Shown: positions 1 to 14,100 of the stretch, piece by piece | How the letters are laid out: every line of letters begins with the position of its first letter | How positions within the stretch are numbered: the stretch's first letter is position 1 | NCBI GenBank assembly: GCA_030562195.1 | Contig: CM060201.1 | Coordinates: 37,430,067 to 37,494,066, forward strand | Source of the DNA: Nipponacmea schrenckii | Lineage: Eukaryota; Mollusca; Gastropoda; Lottiidae | Direction of reading: 5' to 3' | Length of the DNA: 64,000 bases | Translations under genes and position numbers: made by a program | Notes under the pieces: generated by a model | The model's database searches: none | Seen by the model: the letters and a program-made list of their open reading frames with translations, nothing else | Told to the model about the DNA's origin: nothing

Positions 1-71
1 TCCCCTGTATCTCAGTGAAATAACCAATGTCATGATATACGTGGAAGGGTATGAATACACCACTATATTAC

Positions 72-758
72 CCTCTAACTCTTTTGAAGACGTTACATCG
101 CATTTCAAAAATAAAACTTTATCTTTTCCGAACTTCTTTTCAAATTCTGCAGCTGTTTTTCTCCCTACTTCGACATTCACGTCTGATATGGTAACCTACA
201 ATATAACAGACGACACGCCACATTGAATAAAACACAAGACCGACATCAAAATATAACACAAGTAGAATTCTTATAGAATAAAACCAAGTGTTCGGTGATG
301 TCCTGTGTCCATATCTACGCTTATCAAAAGGTATAATGCGTTTTAACAGGAACATTAAATTTGAGTTCTCAAGAATGGTCAATATGAGTATATATTCATC
401 AGTGAACTTACCTGGTGTCAGAAAGTAACAGTATCCCTTAAAACCTGGAAAACTTTCAGAACTATGTCATTTTTAAAAGACGCTTAATCAATTTATTAAG
501 TGTTTTTCTATAATCGAATGCATCTTTATGAATAATTACTTAGTTTTTTGGATATTTGTTTATTTTGTTATGGCATATTTACTGATGAATAAAGCTCTTA
601 TTGGCCAAGTTTACAATTTTCAAATTTTATGTTCATTCCAAGACCTTTTATCTCTTTAATCTTACCTTTGATCCTTTGGACAATAATGCTTCAGCAAATG
701 CTTTTCCGAGGCCTTGAGCTGCACCCGTTATCACACTAACTTTGTTGTTTAAATCCAT
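72..758 (-). CDS. Short-chain dehydrogenase/reductase, 15-hydroxyprostaglandin dehydrogenase-like; first two coding exons, 3' part off the window
   Basis: Exon 1 is 758 down to 666 (31 codons from an ATG) with a CAAAG|GTAAG donor. Exon 2 is 195 down to 72 (41 codons plus 1 nt) with a TTGTAG acceptor and a G|GTAAT donor. The joined phase-0 frame gives a Rossmann-fold start: the cofactor-binding turn TGAAQGLG at residues 11-18, then [11 protein letters not shown], then VTISDVN, whose Asp at the end of strand 2 is typical of NAD preference, and KCDV at about residues 62-65, where the Asp contacts adenine in classical SDRs. Known family: cytosolic NAD-dependent oxidoreductases; HPGD oxidises the 15-hydroxyl of prostaglandins. 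The remaining exons, with the YxxxK catalytic motif, would lie left of position 1. Intron 1 (196-665) contains a fold-back element. The gene is divergent from the sulfatase at 2149. SDR membership is very likely; the HPGD subfamily is inferred from the N-terminus only. Confidence 0.8.
351..633 (-). mobile_element. Fold-back MITE-like element, copy 1 (inside intron 1 of the SDR gene)
   Basis: About 283 bp that matches, in reverse orientation, the element at 5696-6007. Both contain the block CTGATGAATATATACTCA (or its complement), a GTTACTTT/AAAGTAAC box, a TTTTCCAG box and a central hairpin around AAACGCTTAAT...TTAAGTG. The ends resemble AACATAAAA in inverted orientation. It has no coding capacity, as expected of a non-autonomous DNA transposon. 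I could not define a target-site duplication. Confidence 0.6.
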
Positions 759-2148
759 TTTGAATAATATTCTATCACGAAAGCGAATCGACACTCAGAC
801 AAATATCTGTTGTGCTCGTTATTTTAACACGAGTAATTTATCAGAGCATATCGTTATGTGTTATTCAAAACAAAATATGAAAACTACAACAATTTACATT
901 TAATGCATATGATAGACGTGATGTTTATAATATCTTACATCAGTTGTATAACAACGTTCCTTTTACAGCCCTAGATAAATAGATATCAACGTTTTCTTTA
1001 GATACATGATTGTGTTTCAATACGTCCTCGAATGTCAGACGAGAGTGGTTTGGACACGGGGAGAGAGGAAGTGTGATAAATGGGGTGTGGTTTGGACACG
1101 GAGAGAGAGGAAGTATGATAAATGGGGGTGTGGTTTGGTAGAGTAAGAGAGGTAAGAGAGTAGAGTGTGGTTTGTAGAGTGTGTAGAGTGTGTAGAGTGT
1201 GTAGAGTGTGGTAGAGTAAGAGAGGAAGTATGGTGAGTGGGGGTGTGGTTTGGACACGGGGAGAGAGGAAGTATGATAAATGGGGTGTGGTTTGGTAGAG
1301 TAAGAGAGGAAGTATGGTGAGTGGGGGTGTTGTTTGGACACGGGTAGAGAGGAAGTATGATAAATGGGGTGTGGTTTGGACACGGGTAGAGAGGAAGTAT
1401 GATAAATGGGGGTGTTGTTTGGACACGGGGAGAGAGGAAGTATGGTGAGTGGGGGTGTGGTTTGGACACGGGTAGAGAGGAAGTATGATAAATGAGGGTG
1501 TGGTTTGGACACGGGGAGAGAGGAAGTATGGTGAGTGGGGGTGTGGTTTGGACACGGGTAGAGAGGAAGTATGATAAATGGGGGTGTGGTTTGGACACGG
1601 GTAGAGAGGAAGTATGATAAATGAGGGTGTGGTTTGGACACGGGGAGAGAGGAAGTATGGTGAGTGGGGGTGTGGTTTGGACACGAAGAGAGAGGAAGTA
1701 TGATAAATGGGGGTGTGGTTTGGACACGGGGAGAGAGAAAGTATGATGAATGGGGGTAGGGTGTGGACACGCTGAGAGAGGAAGTATGGTGAGTGGGGGT
1801 AGGGTGTGGGCACGCTGAGAGAGGAAGTATGGTGAGTGGGGGTAGGGTGTGGACACGCTGAGAGAGGAAGTATGGTGATTGGGGGTAGGGTGTGGACACG
1901 CTGAGAGAGGAAGTATGATAAATGGGGGTGTGGTTTGTATACGATGATGGATGAAGTGTATTGAGCTCGTACATATCGTTACACCTTAATACCAACTATC
2001 TAACTGATCATTTAAGTTATCAAAAAACTCATCGAAAGCCAAATATCAGGTATAACCACTTAGATATGATTAGATAGATAGACAAAGTATACATGTTATC
2101 TTTCAATATAATTATTATTGATAATATAATTTGTTAAACATCAGCGAA
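759..2148. promoter_or_regulatory. Divergent intergenic region between SDR-like and arylsulfatase genes
   Basis: The two start codons face away from each other and are 1,390 bp apart, so both promoters probably lie here, with the 44-bp array in the middle. I did not find a convincing TATA box at a fixed distance from either ATG. A TCAG lies 5 bp upstream of the sulfatase ATG and could be an acceptor for a 5' UTR exon, but its pyrimidine tract is poor. The regulatory role is inferred from gene orientation only. Confidence 0.35.
1036..1937. repeat. 44-bp G-rich minisatellite in the SDR/sulfatase divergent intergenic region
   Basis: About 20 copies of a 44-bp unit containing GGGGGTGTGGTTTGGACAC and AGAGAGGAAGTATGATAAA. 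A shorter variant (GTAGAGTAAGAGAGG and GTGTAGAGT runs) interrupts it at about 1135-1220. The unit has several G runs on the plus strand. The long minus-strand open frames across it are repeat translations rich in Pro, Thr, His and Ser, not genes. The same family reappears in reverse orientation at 62665-64000. Confidence 0.93.
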
Positions 2149-5100
2149 ATGGCGAGTCTGAGGTTTTGTCTGTTGTTATGTTTATTCATCCATTCTTGTT
2201 CTGCAAAGAGACCAAATATCTTGTTCATCGTAGCAGACGATTTGGGTAAGTTAGTTATAGAACTTGATTCCACTTGAAAATCAATTTTACCGTAAACATG
2301 GGCCCATATATCAGAGATCAATGCCATTTCACATAGAACAAAACTACAAAACGTGAATGGACATCAGCTAGGCCTACACGATGGCTAATTTTGGTTATCT
2401 GTCACATTTTGCATCATGAAATATATGGTTTTATGGCAAAGTAAAAATGTAGTTTTACGCCCTTCTCTTCTGCACTTAATGGGCTAATGAAGATGGACTG
2501 TTGGTAATAGAAATGAAATGAATGGAGTTTTACGTCCTACTCTTCTGCACTTAATGGACTAATGAAGATGGATAGTTTATAATAGAAATGAAATGAATGG
2601 AGTTTTACGTCCTACTCTTCTGCACCTAATGGGCTAATGAAGACGGGAATATATTGTAGGTTGGAATGATATTGGATTTAGAAACCCAGATATGATAACC
2701 CCTAATCTAGATAAACTAGCTCAAGACGGTGTTATCTTAGATTCAGCCTACGTTTTACCGGTCTGTAGTCCGTAAGTTGTTATTTCATATACCTTAACCA
2801 TTGCCCGTCAATTCCTATATACCTTAACTATTACCAGTCAATTTCTACATACCTTAACCATTGCCCGTCAATTTCTATATACCTTAACCATTACCAGTCA
2901 ATTTCTACATACCTTTACTATTACCAGTCAATTTCTATATACCTTAACTATTACCCGTCAATTCCTATATACCTTAACCATTACCAGTCAATTTCTATAT
3001 ACCTTAACTATTACCCATCAATTTCTATATACCTTAACCATTGCCCTTCAATTCCTATATACCTTAACCATTGCCCGTCAATTCCTATATACCTTAACCA
3101 TTACCCATCAATTTCTATATACCTTAACCATTACCCATCAATTTCTATATACCTTAACTATTACCAGTCAATTTCTACATACCTTACCCATTGCCCATCA
3201 ATTCCTATATACCTTAACCATTGCCCGTCAATTCCTATATACCTTAACCATTGCCCGTCAATTCCTATATACCTTAACCATTGCCCGTCAATTCCTATAT
3301 ACCTTAACCATTGCCCGTCAATTTCTATATACCTTAACTATTACCAGTCAATTCCTATATACCTTAACTATTACCCGTCAATTTCTATATACCTTAACTA
3401 TTACCAGTCAATTTCTATATACCTTAACTATTACCAGTCAATTTCTACATACCTTAACCATTGCCCATCAATGTCTATATACCTTAACCATTGCCCGTCA
3501 ATTCCTATATACCTTAACTATTGCTCGTCAATTCCTATATACCTTAATCATCGCCCGTCAATTTCTATATACCTTACCTATTACCAGTCAATTTCTATAT
3601 ACCTTAACTATTACCAGTCAATTTCTATATACCTTAACTATTACCAGTCAATTTCTATATACCTTAACTATTACCCGTCAATTCCTATATACCTTAACCA
3701 TTACCAGTCAATTTCTATATACCTTAACTATTACCCATCAATTTCTATATACCTTAACCATTGCCCTTCAATTCCTATATACCTTAACCATTGCCCGTCA
3801 ATTCCTATATACCTTAACCATTACCCATCAATTTCTATATACCTTAACCATTACCCATCAATTTCTATATACCTTAACTATTACCAGTCAATTTCTACAT
3901 ACCTTAACCATTGCCCATCAATTCCTATATACCTTAACCATTGCCCGTCAATTCCTATATACCTTAACCATTGCCCGTCAATTCCTATATACCTTAACTA
4001 TTACCCATCAATTTCTATATACCTTAACCATTGCCCATCAATGTCTATATACCTTAACCATTGCCCGTCAATTCCTATATACCTTAACCATTGCCCGTCA
4101 ATTTCTACATACCTTAACCATTGCCCATCAATTCCTATATACCTTAACCATTGCCCGTCAATTCCTATATACCTTAACCATTGCCCGTCAATTCCTATAT
4201 ACCTTAACCATTGCCCGTCAATTTCTATATACCTTAACCATCGCCCGTCAATTCCTATATACCTTAACTATTACCCGTCAATTTCTATATACCTTAACCA
4301 TTGCCCGTCAATTCCTATATACCTTAACCATTGCCCGTCAATTCCTATATACCTTAACTATGACCCGTCAATTCCTATATACCTTAACCATTGTCCGTCA
4401 ATTTCTACATACCTTAACCATTGCCCGTCAATTCCTATGATATACCTTAACCATTGCCCGTCAATTCCTATATACCTTAACCATTGCCCATCAATGTCTA
4501 TATACCTTAACCATTGCCCGTCAATTCCTATATACCTTAACCATTGCCCGTCAATTTCTATATACCTTAACCATTGCCCATCAATGTCTATATACCTTAA
4601 CCATTGCCCGTCAATTTCTATATACCTTAACCATTGCCCATCAATGTCTATATACCTTAACCATTGCCCGTCAATTCCTATATACCTTAACCATTGCCCA
4701 TCAATTTCTATATACCTTAACCATTGCCCGTCAATTCCTATATACCTTAACCATTGCCCGTCAATTTCTATATACCTTAACCATTGCCCGTCAATTCCTA
4801 TATACCTTAACCATTGCCCGTCAATTCCTATATACCTTAACCACTGCCCATCAATTTCTATATACCTTAACCATTGCCCGTCAATTCCTATATACCTTAA
4901 CCATTGCCCGTCAATTTCTATATACCTTAACCATTGCTCATCAATTTCTATATACCTTAACCATTGCCCATCAATTCCTATATACCTTAACCGTTGCCCG
5001 TCAATTCTTATATACCTTAACCATTGCCCGTCAATTCCTATATACCTTAACCATTGCCCATCAATTTCTATATACCTTAACCATTGCCCGTCAATTCCTA

Positions 5101-8100
5101 TATACCTTAACCATTGCCCATCAATTTCCATATACCTTAACCATTGCCCATCAATTTCTATATACCTTAACCATTGCCCGTCAATTCCTATATACCTTAA
5201 CCATTGCCCGTTAATTTCTATATACCTTAACCATTGCCCGTCAATTCCTATGATATACCTTAACCATTGCCCGTCAATTCCGATGATATACCTTAACCAT
5301 TGCCCGTCAATTCCTATATACCTTAACCATTGCCCATCAATTTCTATATACCTTAACTATTGCTCGTCAATTCCTATATACCCTAACCATTGCCCATCAA
5401 TTCCTATATACCTTAACTTAACTATCAAAAAAGCTATAACCTTTCTGACCTTCCTGAGAGCGACTATGAACGAAAAGTTAACCCTAGGATCAAACCCCAA
5501 CCTTAACCCTAGAATTAAACCCAAGTTCAACCTTTATCCTAAGATCAAACCCAGCCTTTAACCCTCGAGTTTACTCCAACCTTAACCCTAGCTAACCCCA
5601 AGTGCAACATTGAGGTCTATATTTCAGTCTCAATAGGAGACAGCCACGCACTCTCCTCTGTCATATTAAATATAATAATACTGTGTCTTAGAATGAACAT
5701 AAAATTTAAAACTTTTAAACTTAGCCAATAAGACCATATATTCATCACTAGATAAACCTGCTGCCATAAATAACATAACAGAATCCTTATATAATCTGAT
5801 AGATCCAGAAAACTTAGTAATTATCCAAAAGAAATGTAATTGATTATTGAAAAACGCTTAATTAATTGATAAAGCGTTTTTCAATAATTTCTTAGTTTTG
5901 AAAGTTTTCCAGATTTTATAGGAATTCTGTTACTTTATAACACCAGGTAAGTTCACTGATGAATATATACTCATATTGACCATTCTTGAGAACTGACTTT
6001 TTATGTTAATGCTAAGATGCTCATTTTAAGTGAACAAAAGTGATCTGCGATAGAATATCCCCGGTAAAACCTTAGTCATTATTATCATATAATATCCTAG
6101 CCCTAATTTATATCTTCCAGATCCCGATCAGCATTTATGTCTGGTTATTATCCCTATAAAACAGGTTTACAGGTAAAACACACTCTTTATCATATACTTT
6201 GAGTTTATTATTACTGTTTGCGACTATATCTGACGTTATAGTATAGTACCGTGTTGTGTTGGAAATCAACAACCAAACCAATAACATAGATAACAATATA
6301 AAACGTCATGTACCAATCACCCAGTTGCTCACCCTGGATTCGCTCGATATCACCTGACAGTCGAGATTGTCAACTTCCTACAAATCTAGTATCACAATCC
6401 AATTTGTACTGTTAATCCTTCTTCATGTGAACAGTTCATTAGCTGCTACTAAAATGTATTGCCGATACATTGCTTTGGGAATTTGAGTTCGTTCTGCTCT
6501 TCGGATTGTTATTTACTGGTTTATGTATTCGTCATTTTGGTTTTGCCCATTACGCGACGCTTTGTAATCCCTCACAGTCGTTTCATCTTATTATACCTTT
6601 ATTTGAGTATCTTGTATTAACGTTTATGCTTTATTCACGTTTTAGCATATAGTAATTGGTGGTCGACAAGCTGTCTGTCTCCCTCTACATCTCACTATTT
6701 TACCACAACAGTTGAAGAAAGTTGGTTATGCCACTCATGCTGTGGGAAAGTAAGTTAATTCTATTGTTGATCAAAGTATCTTTAATAATTTAAGACAGAA
6801 AATACGAGCCGATGCAACAACCCTCGCAGACAAATCAACTCTTGTCAATATTGATCAAGTTTCCGGTACTTTATGTCAACCCTTGGATTGTGCCAAGTTA
6901 TACGCTGGTGTGACGGTGTGGCAGTATCAGTTGTGTATGCAATGAAACTCGTCAACCGTATACGATTTTCTCACCACAGTTGAGTTTGGTCTTGAAGTGG
7001 CTTGAGGTTTACGATGAGGTGCTTCTCAATGATTGGACTCTTCGTCGTCTCTTCCACTATAATATCTACCTTGTAACCGTTTAAGGAGACCATGATACTT
7101 AATTTTCATGATATCACGTGGTTTTCATACAGGCCGACCAAATTCTTTTTTAATAAGTTTTATGAACACAAAATTACAAATCATAATTCCTCAAAAATTT
7201 CCTACGAACTTCCCTGTCCCTTCCTCACGTATTTCCTACGTGCACCCATGTACCATTTGTTTTACTCCTAGCCAGTCTACACCCCTAATCTGTACTATAG
7301 TTAATAAGGACTTAATATTTATAGTTTTCATCTTACGTCAGTGCATCAACTTGACCCTGAGTCAAAAACTTGATAAAGATAAGATAAAGATAAGATAAAG
7401 ATAAGATAAAGATAAGATAAAGATAAGATAAATTGCAATCATCAGTTATGATATAGACTAGACAATTGGAAGATAATTATAATATTTATAAAACCTTGAC
7501 CTCGTCTTTATATTTTTAAAACACAATACAACTCGACTCCACACAACACGACACAACACAACACAACACCACACCACACAACACTATACAACACAACACA
7601 ATACAGCACTATACAACACAACATTATACAACACAACACAGCACTATACAACAAAACACGACAGCATACAAAACAACAAAACACAACACGACAAAACACA
7701 CCGCGACAAAACACAACACTATACAACACCACACAACACAACACTAAACAACACAACAAAACACAACACAACACTACACCACACACCACGACACAACACA
7801 ACACATCGCAACACTATACAACACAACACTATACAACACCACACAACACAGCACTATACAACACAGAACTATACAACACAACACTACACGACACTACACA
7901 ATACCACAGAACAATATACAACACCACACAACACAACACTATACAACACAACACAGCACTATACAACACAACACAACACTACACTACACCACACAACACG
8001 ACACCACACAACACACCACTATACAACACAAAACTATACAACACAACAACATACAACACAACACAGCACCATACAACACAACACTATATAGCACAACACA

Positions 8101-11100
8101 GCACCATACAACATAGCACCATATAGCACAACACAACAGAACACCATACAACACAACACAGCGCTATGCAACATAGCACCTAAGAACACAACACCATACA
8201 ACACAACACAACGTTATACAGCACCTAACAGCACAATACAATACAACACCATACAACACAACACTATACAACACAACACCATACAACACAAAACTATACA
8301 ACACAACACCATACAACACAGCACCATACAACACAACACCATACAACACAACACCATACAACACAACACCATACAACACAACACCATACAACACAACACC
8401 ATACAACACAACACCATACAACACAACACCATACAACACAGCACTATACAATACAACATCATACAACATAGCACTATACAACACAACGCCATACAACACA
8501 ACGCCATACAACACAACACCATACAACACAACACCATACAACACAGCACCATACAACACAACACCATACAACAAAACACCATACAACACAACACCATACA
8601 ACACAGCACCATCCAACACAACACCATACAACACAACACCATACAACACAGCACCATACAACACAACACCATACAACACAGCACTATACAATACAGCATT
8701 ATACAATACAACACCATACAACACAGCACTATACAATACAGCACTATACAATACAGCACTATACAACACAGCACCATACAACACAGCACTATACAATACA
8801 GCACTATACAATACAACAACATACAACACAGCACTATACAACACAACACCATACAACACAACGCCATACAACACAACACCATACAACACAGCACTATACA
8901 ATACAACAACATACCATGACACAACAAAACACCACACAACACATAACAACATCATTTAAATCATAGTAATGTATATGGACCAATATATTTCAGATGGCAT
9001 CTAGGCTTCTGTAATGTCAGCTGTACTCCGACCTATCGTGGTTTTGATTCCTATCTAGGATATTATAATGCTGCCGAGGATTATTATAAACACGTATCAG
9101 AAGGTAAGTTTTATAACATCTAGTGAGCTAATAATTACGATAAAAAACGTCCTATATTAAGAAGAAGTAAGATCACACCTTTTAAGAGTTAAATGTTTTA
9201 TTTTATGAGATTTCGTTGTCGTCGTCGAGATGACTTCATTAGGTAACAAAATTGATAACGTCTGTTGAACGTCATCTTCATGTTAATATAAAACAAACTT
9301 CCTGTATCATTGAGAATTTATGTTGAATATTTCCTACATTTTATGATATAATTATAATTTGATTTTTTATTAATGTACGGATAATCAATACCAAGAGGAT
9401 TGGCCAGGAAACAGGAGGTCGACAAGAACGTCTTTGTTAATTAGACTATTTGAAAGGTTTTTGGTTGTTTTATTTTAGGTTTCTATGACTTACATGATGG
9501 GTTGAAGCCAGCTATTGAATATAATGGTACATATTCAACGGTTAGTTTTCAATTCAGTTAAATTCTTGTTTCACTAAACCGACAAATAAATACTGTATAT
9601 GTTAAAAGTATATGGATAAAACAAACATTCCATTCCATTGCCATCATGTGTATTCCATTCTATTCCAATATTTTTCTTTCTATTCTATTCCATACTGTTC
9701 CAATCTATTCTATCCCATTCTATTTCAGTATGTATTCACCAATAGAATAATAGACATCATCAACCAACACGATATCAACACGCCACTGTTTATGTATCTA
9801 CCGTTTCAGAATGTACACGCCCCTATTGAGGTAAGGTGGCCCCAGTCACGTTTCAGACCGAGTTTAGTCACGTATACCCATTAACCTAATTAGTCAAAAC
9901 TAATTACACTTGACGATGGTTAGGTTTGGAATTAGTTTATAGTGACAGCTTTACTTTTCGATATCTATTTGAACATTTGTCTTTCCTTGAAGTTACATAG
10001 TCGCCCATATAAGAGCACAACTGACATTTCAAAGGTGTGGCCTCGCCGAACTATTTTTCGGCCTGTTATCTCTATGACGTAAGAACGACGCGATCCTTTC
10101 GGCTTTTAGTAACCTTAAGTGCCAGATCCGTTGTTAAGATCAACAATATGAAAGGTCATTGGAACTGAGACTGTCCTTCCATTGACTATATAAAATATCG
10201 AGCTTTACTATATTCAACTTTTGGAAAAATAGGAAATCAAATTTCGAATTTGATAGGCAAAAACCTGGGCTAGAAATCACCGAAATATATCAAATATTCA
10301 ATGTAAAGAATTTAGATTTTACGCCGAGTATGTTCCGACTACAGATGAGAGTCCGTATTTTGGTTTGTTGTATTAAAACTATTCCCCTAGGTTCCTAAAT
10401 ACTATGAAGATATGTATCCACATATTGGTAATCTTGGACGGAAAAGATTCTCAGGTAAGACTTGGCTGTTGTGTTTCATGTGACAGATTCTTTGATAAAA
10501 AAAAGTCACACAGTATCTATTGAACAGTATATCAAAAACGTCACACAATGTCTATTGAACAGTATACCAATAACGTCACACAGTGTCTATTGAACAGTAT
10601 ACCAATAACGTCACACAGTGTCTATTGAACAGTATACCAATATCGTCACACAGTGTCTATTGAACAGTATACCAATAACGTCACACAGTGTCTATTGAAC
10701 AGTATACCAATAACGTCACACGGTGTCTATTGAACAGTATACCAATAACGTCACACGGTGTCTATTGAACAGTATACCAATAACGTCAATGGAATAATGT
10801 AACAATGAAGTCACAAAGCATCTATTGAACAATATAGTAATAAAACTTAACTTGAGCGCTCATTTCATCTGATTTGTTACCTGAGGGTAAGTTTTCTGAT
10901 TCAATATTTGTTTTGTACTTCATCAAACTGATATTATTATTTTCCCGGTAGTTCTCGTATTTATTTCAAGGAATGGTAACAATATTAGATGAAGCTCTAG
11001 GTAATATTACTGATAGAATGAAGGAAAGGGGAATGTTTGAAGATACGTTGATATTATTTACCGCTGATGTAAGTTTATACAATATAGTGTTATAACTCAA

Positions 11101-14100
11101 CAGCCAGACAAGTGGTCGGGGGTCGTGGAAACTCGAAGGGAGTTAGAAGCCGAGCTTATGGCGTTGTAAACCAACCCACATATTTAACAAGTCATGGATA
11201 TAAAGCTATAAAACTGTAATAGCAGTAAAACTTCAATAAGCGCGCCTCCCCTCTTAACCCAATCTGACATTAAAATGAGGTTCCACAGTAGCCTATCTTA
11301 TCTACAGTTGATTCGCTCAAAGGGGCCCAGGCTTTATTTGTTTCGGACAATCATCCGACAGCCTCAAACACATGAAATCTTTTGGTTAGCTAATGACAAA
11401 TAGTCTACAGAGCTTACCTTTGAAATTTGAGCCGTCAAATCCATGTGTATCCATAATTATCCGTGTTTGAAAAATCATAATGTCGTAAGAAACTACGAAC
11501 GTCCCGCCATATTGGAAAACGGTTCGTCTTGATAATCAAAGAGTTATCCTTCCCGTCGTGCAATAGCGATCATCTATATAAACAGACTACAACGCATTTT
11601 CAATTGTAGACTTTGTCAACAGGACACAAATTTTCAGACTGACTGGAGACCAGCCGCGTACAGCACGGAAAAAAAATGAAAAGTGAAATTTTTTGTTTGA
11701 GGTATATTTCAAGGTATTTTGTGATTTTCTTAGATCTTGAGTATTTGTGAGGACTGTTGAAATGTAACAAAGGCCCAAAACGAAATCAAGCCTGGGTCTC
11801 TTTCAAATGGTCATCCAATGACATAAATAAATTGAAATATTACACGTCATTATTGAAAGGATTGAGCCTTATCTCTTTATAGAATGGTGCCGAGTTGTTC
11901 GCTTATGGTACTAACTGGCCTTTAAGGGGAGGTAAACACACATTGTGGGAAGGAGGCACTAGAGTTACAGCCTTCATGAGTGGTAAAGGTCTCACTCAAA
12001 CTGGTATTACTTATACAGGGTAGGATGATACTGTTTTGTGGGATCATGGACGAAGGGGGGAATCAGTGAGATAGAAGGTAAAAGAGCAAAGTTTATGGCT
12101 GACTAGAAGGGAAGTAACTCTTGTTTTAGGCAGTACTAAAACCAGATGGACTTAGTCCGCTAATTCATTTGCCATCTATTTCCATGTTAAATCACAAAAT
12201 TCGACCTTCTAGAACTTTTTCCAGAAATCTCGTTGAAAACTTTCTTATATGCCACATGAAAGCCAGGCCAATACTTGGTTTCTGTACAAAAATCCAATAT
12301 AGCATGACCATGAAAATTTTGAACTAAACAAAATGAAAGTAAACCACTACATTTTATCAACACCCGCTTGACTGTCACTGCACACAAAACCACTATTTTT
12401 AGAAATAACCTTCCGCCAATTAAATTTCTCATTATCTCAGAAATTCTGAAAGAAAATGCAATTTCAGACATCAAATTTCAAATCTAGACCAAAACTTAGT
12501 CCAAAATGGGCATGCAAACACCCCCAAAGGAAGGGAGAAAGAGGATTTCTAAAAATAGAACGGACTAAATTCGTATACAAACAATCATTAGCATAAAATG
12601 TTTTAGTGGTCTGAGTCCAGATAACAATTGATTATACGTCGTAATACATTTTGATTAACATCAATCAAGATTCATAAAGAAATCTACAATATTTCTGGAA
12701 ATATATTCTGTACAGGTTCAAAATCATTTTTTCATCTTACTTGATAACTTTTACCTGTATGTGTTTTAAAATTAAGAAGTAGTACATCTGTATATCTTAG
12801 TGTTTCGAATCGTAGTATGTAATAAAGTAAGAAGTAGTATATCCATATACCTAGTGTTTAGAAACATAGTATGTGATAACCTAGAAGTAGTATATCTATA
12901 TATCTTCTGTTTAGAATCGTAGTATGTAATAACCTAGAAGTAGTATATCTATATATCTTGTGTTTAGAAACGTAGTATGTAATAAACCTAGAAGTAGTAT
13001 ATCCATATATCTTGTGTTTAGAAACGTAGTATGTAATATAGTAAGAAGTAGTTTATCTATATATCTTGTAGTTTGAAACGTAGTATATAATAAAGTAAGA
13101 AGTAGTATATCTATATATCTTGTGTTTTGAAACGTAGTATGTAATAAAGTAGAAGTAGTATATCTATATATCTTGTGTTTAGAAACGTAGTATGTAATAA
13201 AGTAAGAAGTAGTATATCTATATATCTTGTGTTTAGAAACGTAGTATGTAATAAAGCCTAAGAAGTAGTATATCCTATATATCTTGTGTTTAGAAACGTA
13301 GTATGTAAAAATAGTAAGAAGTAGTTTATCTATATATCTTGTGTTTAGAAACGTAGTATATAATAAAGTAAGAAGTAGTATATCTATATATCTTGTGTTT
13401 AGAAACGTAGTATGTAATAAAGTAAGAAGTAGTATATCTATATATCTTGTGTTTAGAAACGTAGTATGTAATAAAGTAAGAAGTAGTATATCTATATATC
13501 TTGTGTTTAGAAACGTAGTATATAATAAAGTAAGAAGTAGTATATCTATATATCTTGTGTTTAGAAACGTAGTATATAATAAAGTAAGAAGTAGTATATC
13601 TATATATCTTGTGTTTAGAAACGTAGTATGTAATAAAGTAAGAAGTAGTATATCTATATATCTTGTGTTTAGAAACGTAGTATGTAATAAAGTAAGAAGT
13701 AGTATATCTATATATCTTGTGTTTAGAAACGTAGTATGTAATAAAGTAAGAAGTAGTATATCTATATATCTTGTGTTTAGAAACGTAGTATATAATAAAG
13801 TAAGAAGTAGTATATCTATATATCTTGTGTTTAGAAACGTAGTATGTAATAAAGTAAGAAGTAGTATATCTATATATCTTGTGTTTAGAAACGTAGTATG
13901 TAATAAAGTAAGAAGTAGTTTATCTATATATCTTGTGTTTTGAAACGTAGTATGTAATAAAGTAAGAAGTAGTATATCTATATATCTTGTGTTTAGAAAC
14001 GTAGTATGTAATAAAGTAAGAAGTAGTATATCTATATATCTTGTGTTTAGAAACGTAGTATGTAATAAAGTAAGAAGTAGTATATCTATATATCTTGTGT

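Noticed and set aside
3471..5561. Very long plus-strand open frame (696 codons) and a minus-strand partner at 4358-5131
   Set aside because: Pure translation of the 30-bp array in sulfatase intron 2. The period is a multiple of three and the unit lacks stops in that frame.
5465..5607. Interstitial telomere repeat (AACCCTAG words)
   Set aside because: Units are irregular and are not TTAGGG/CCCTAA in tandem.
8164..8955. Hydrophobic Cys/Val/Leu/Tyr-rich minus-strand frames
   Set aside because: Translations of the ACAAC-rich 15-bp array inside sulfatase intron 4.
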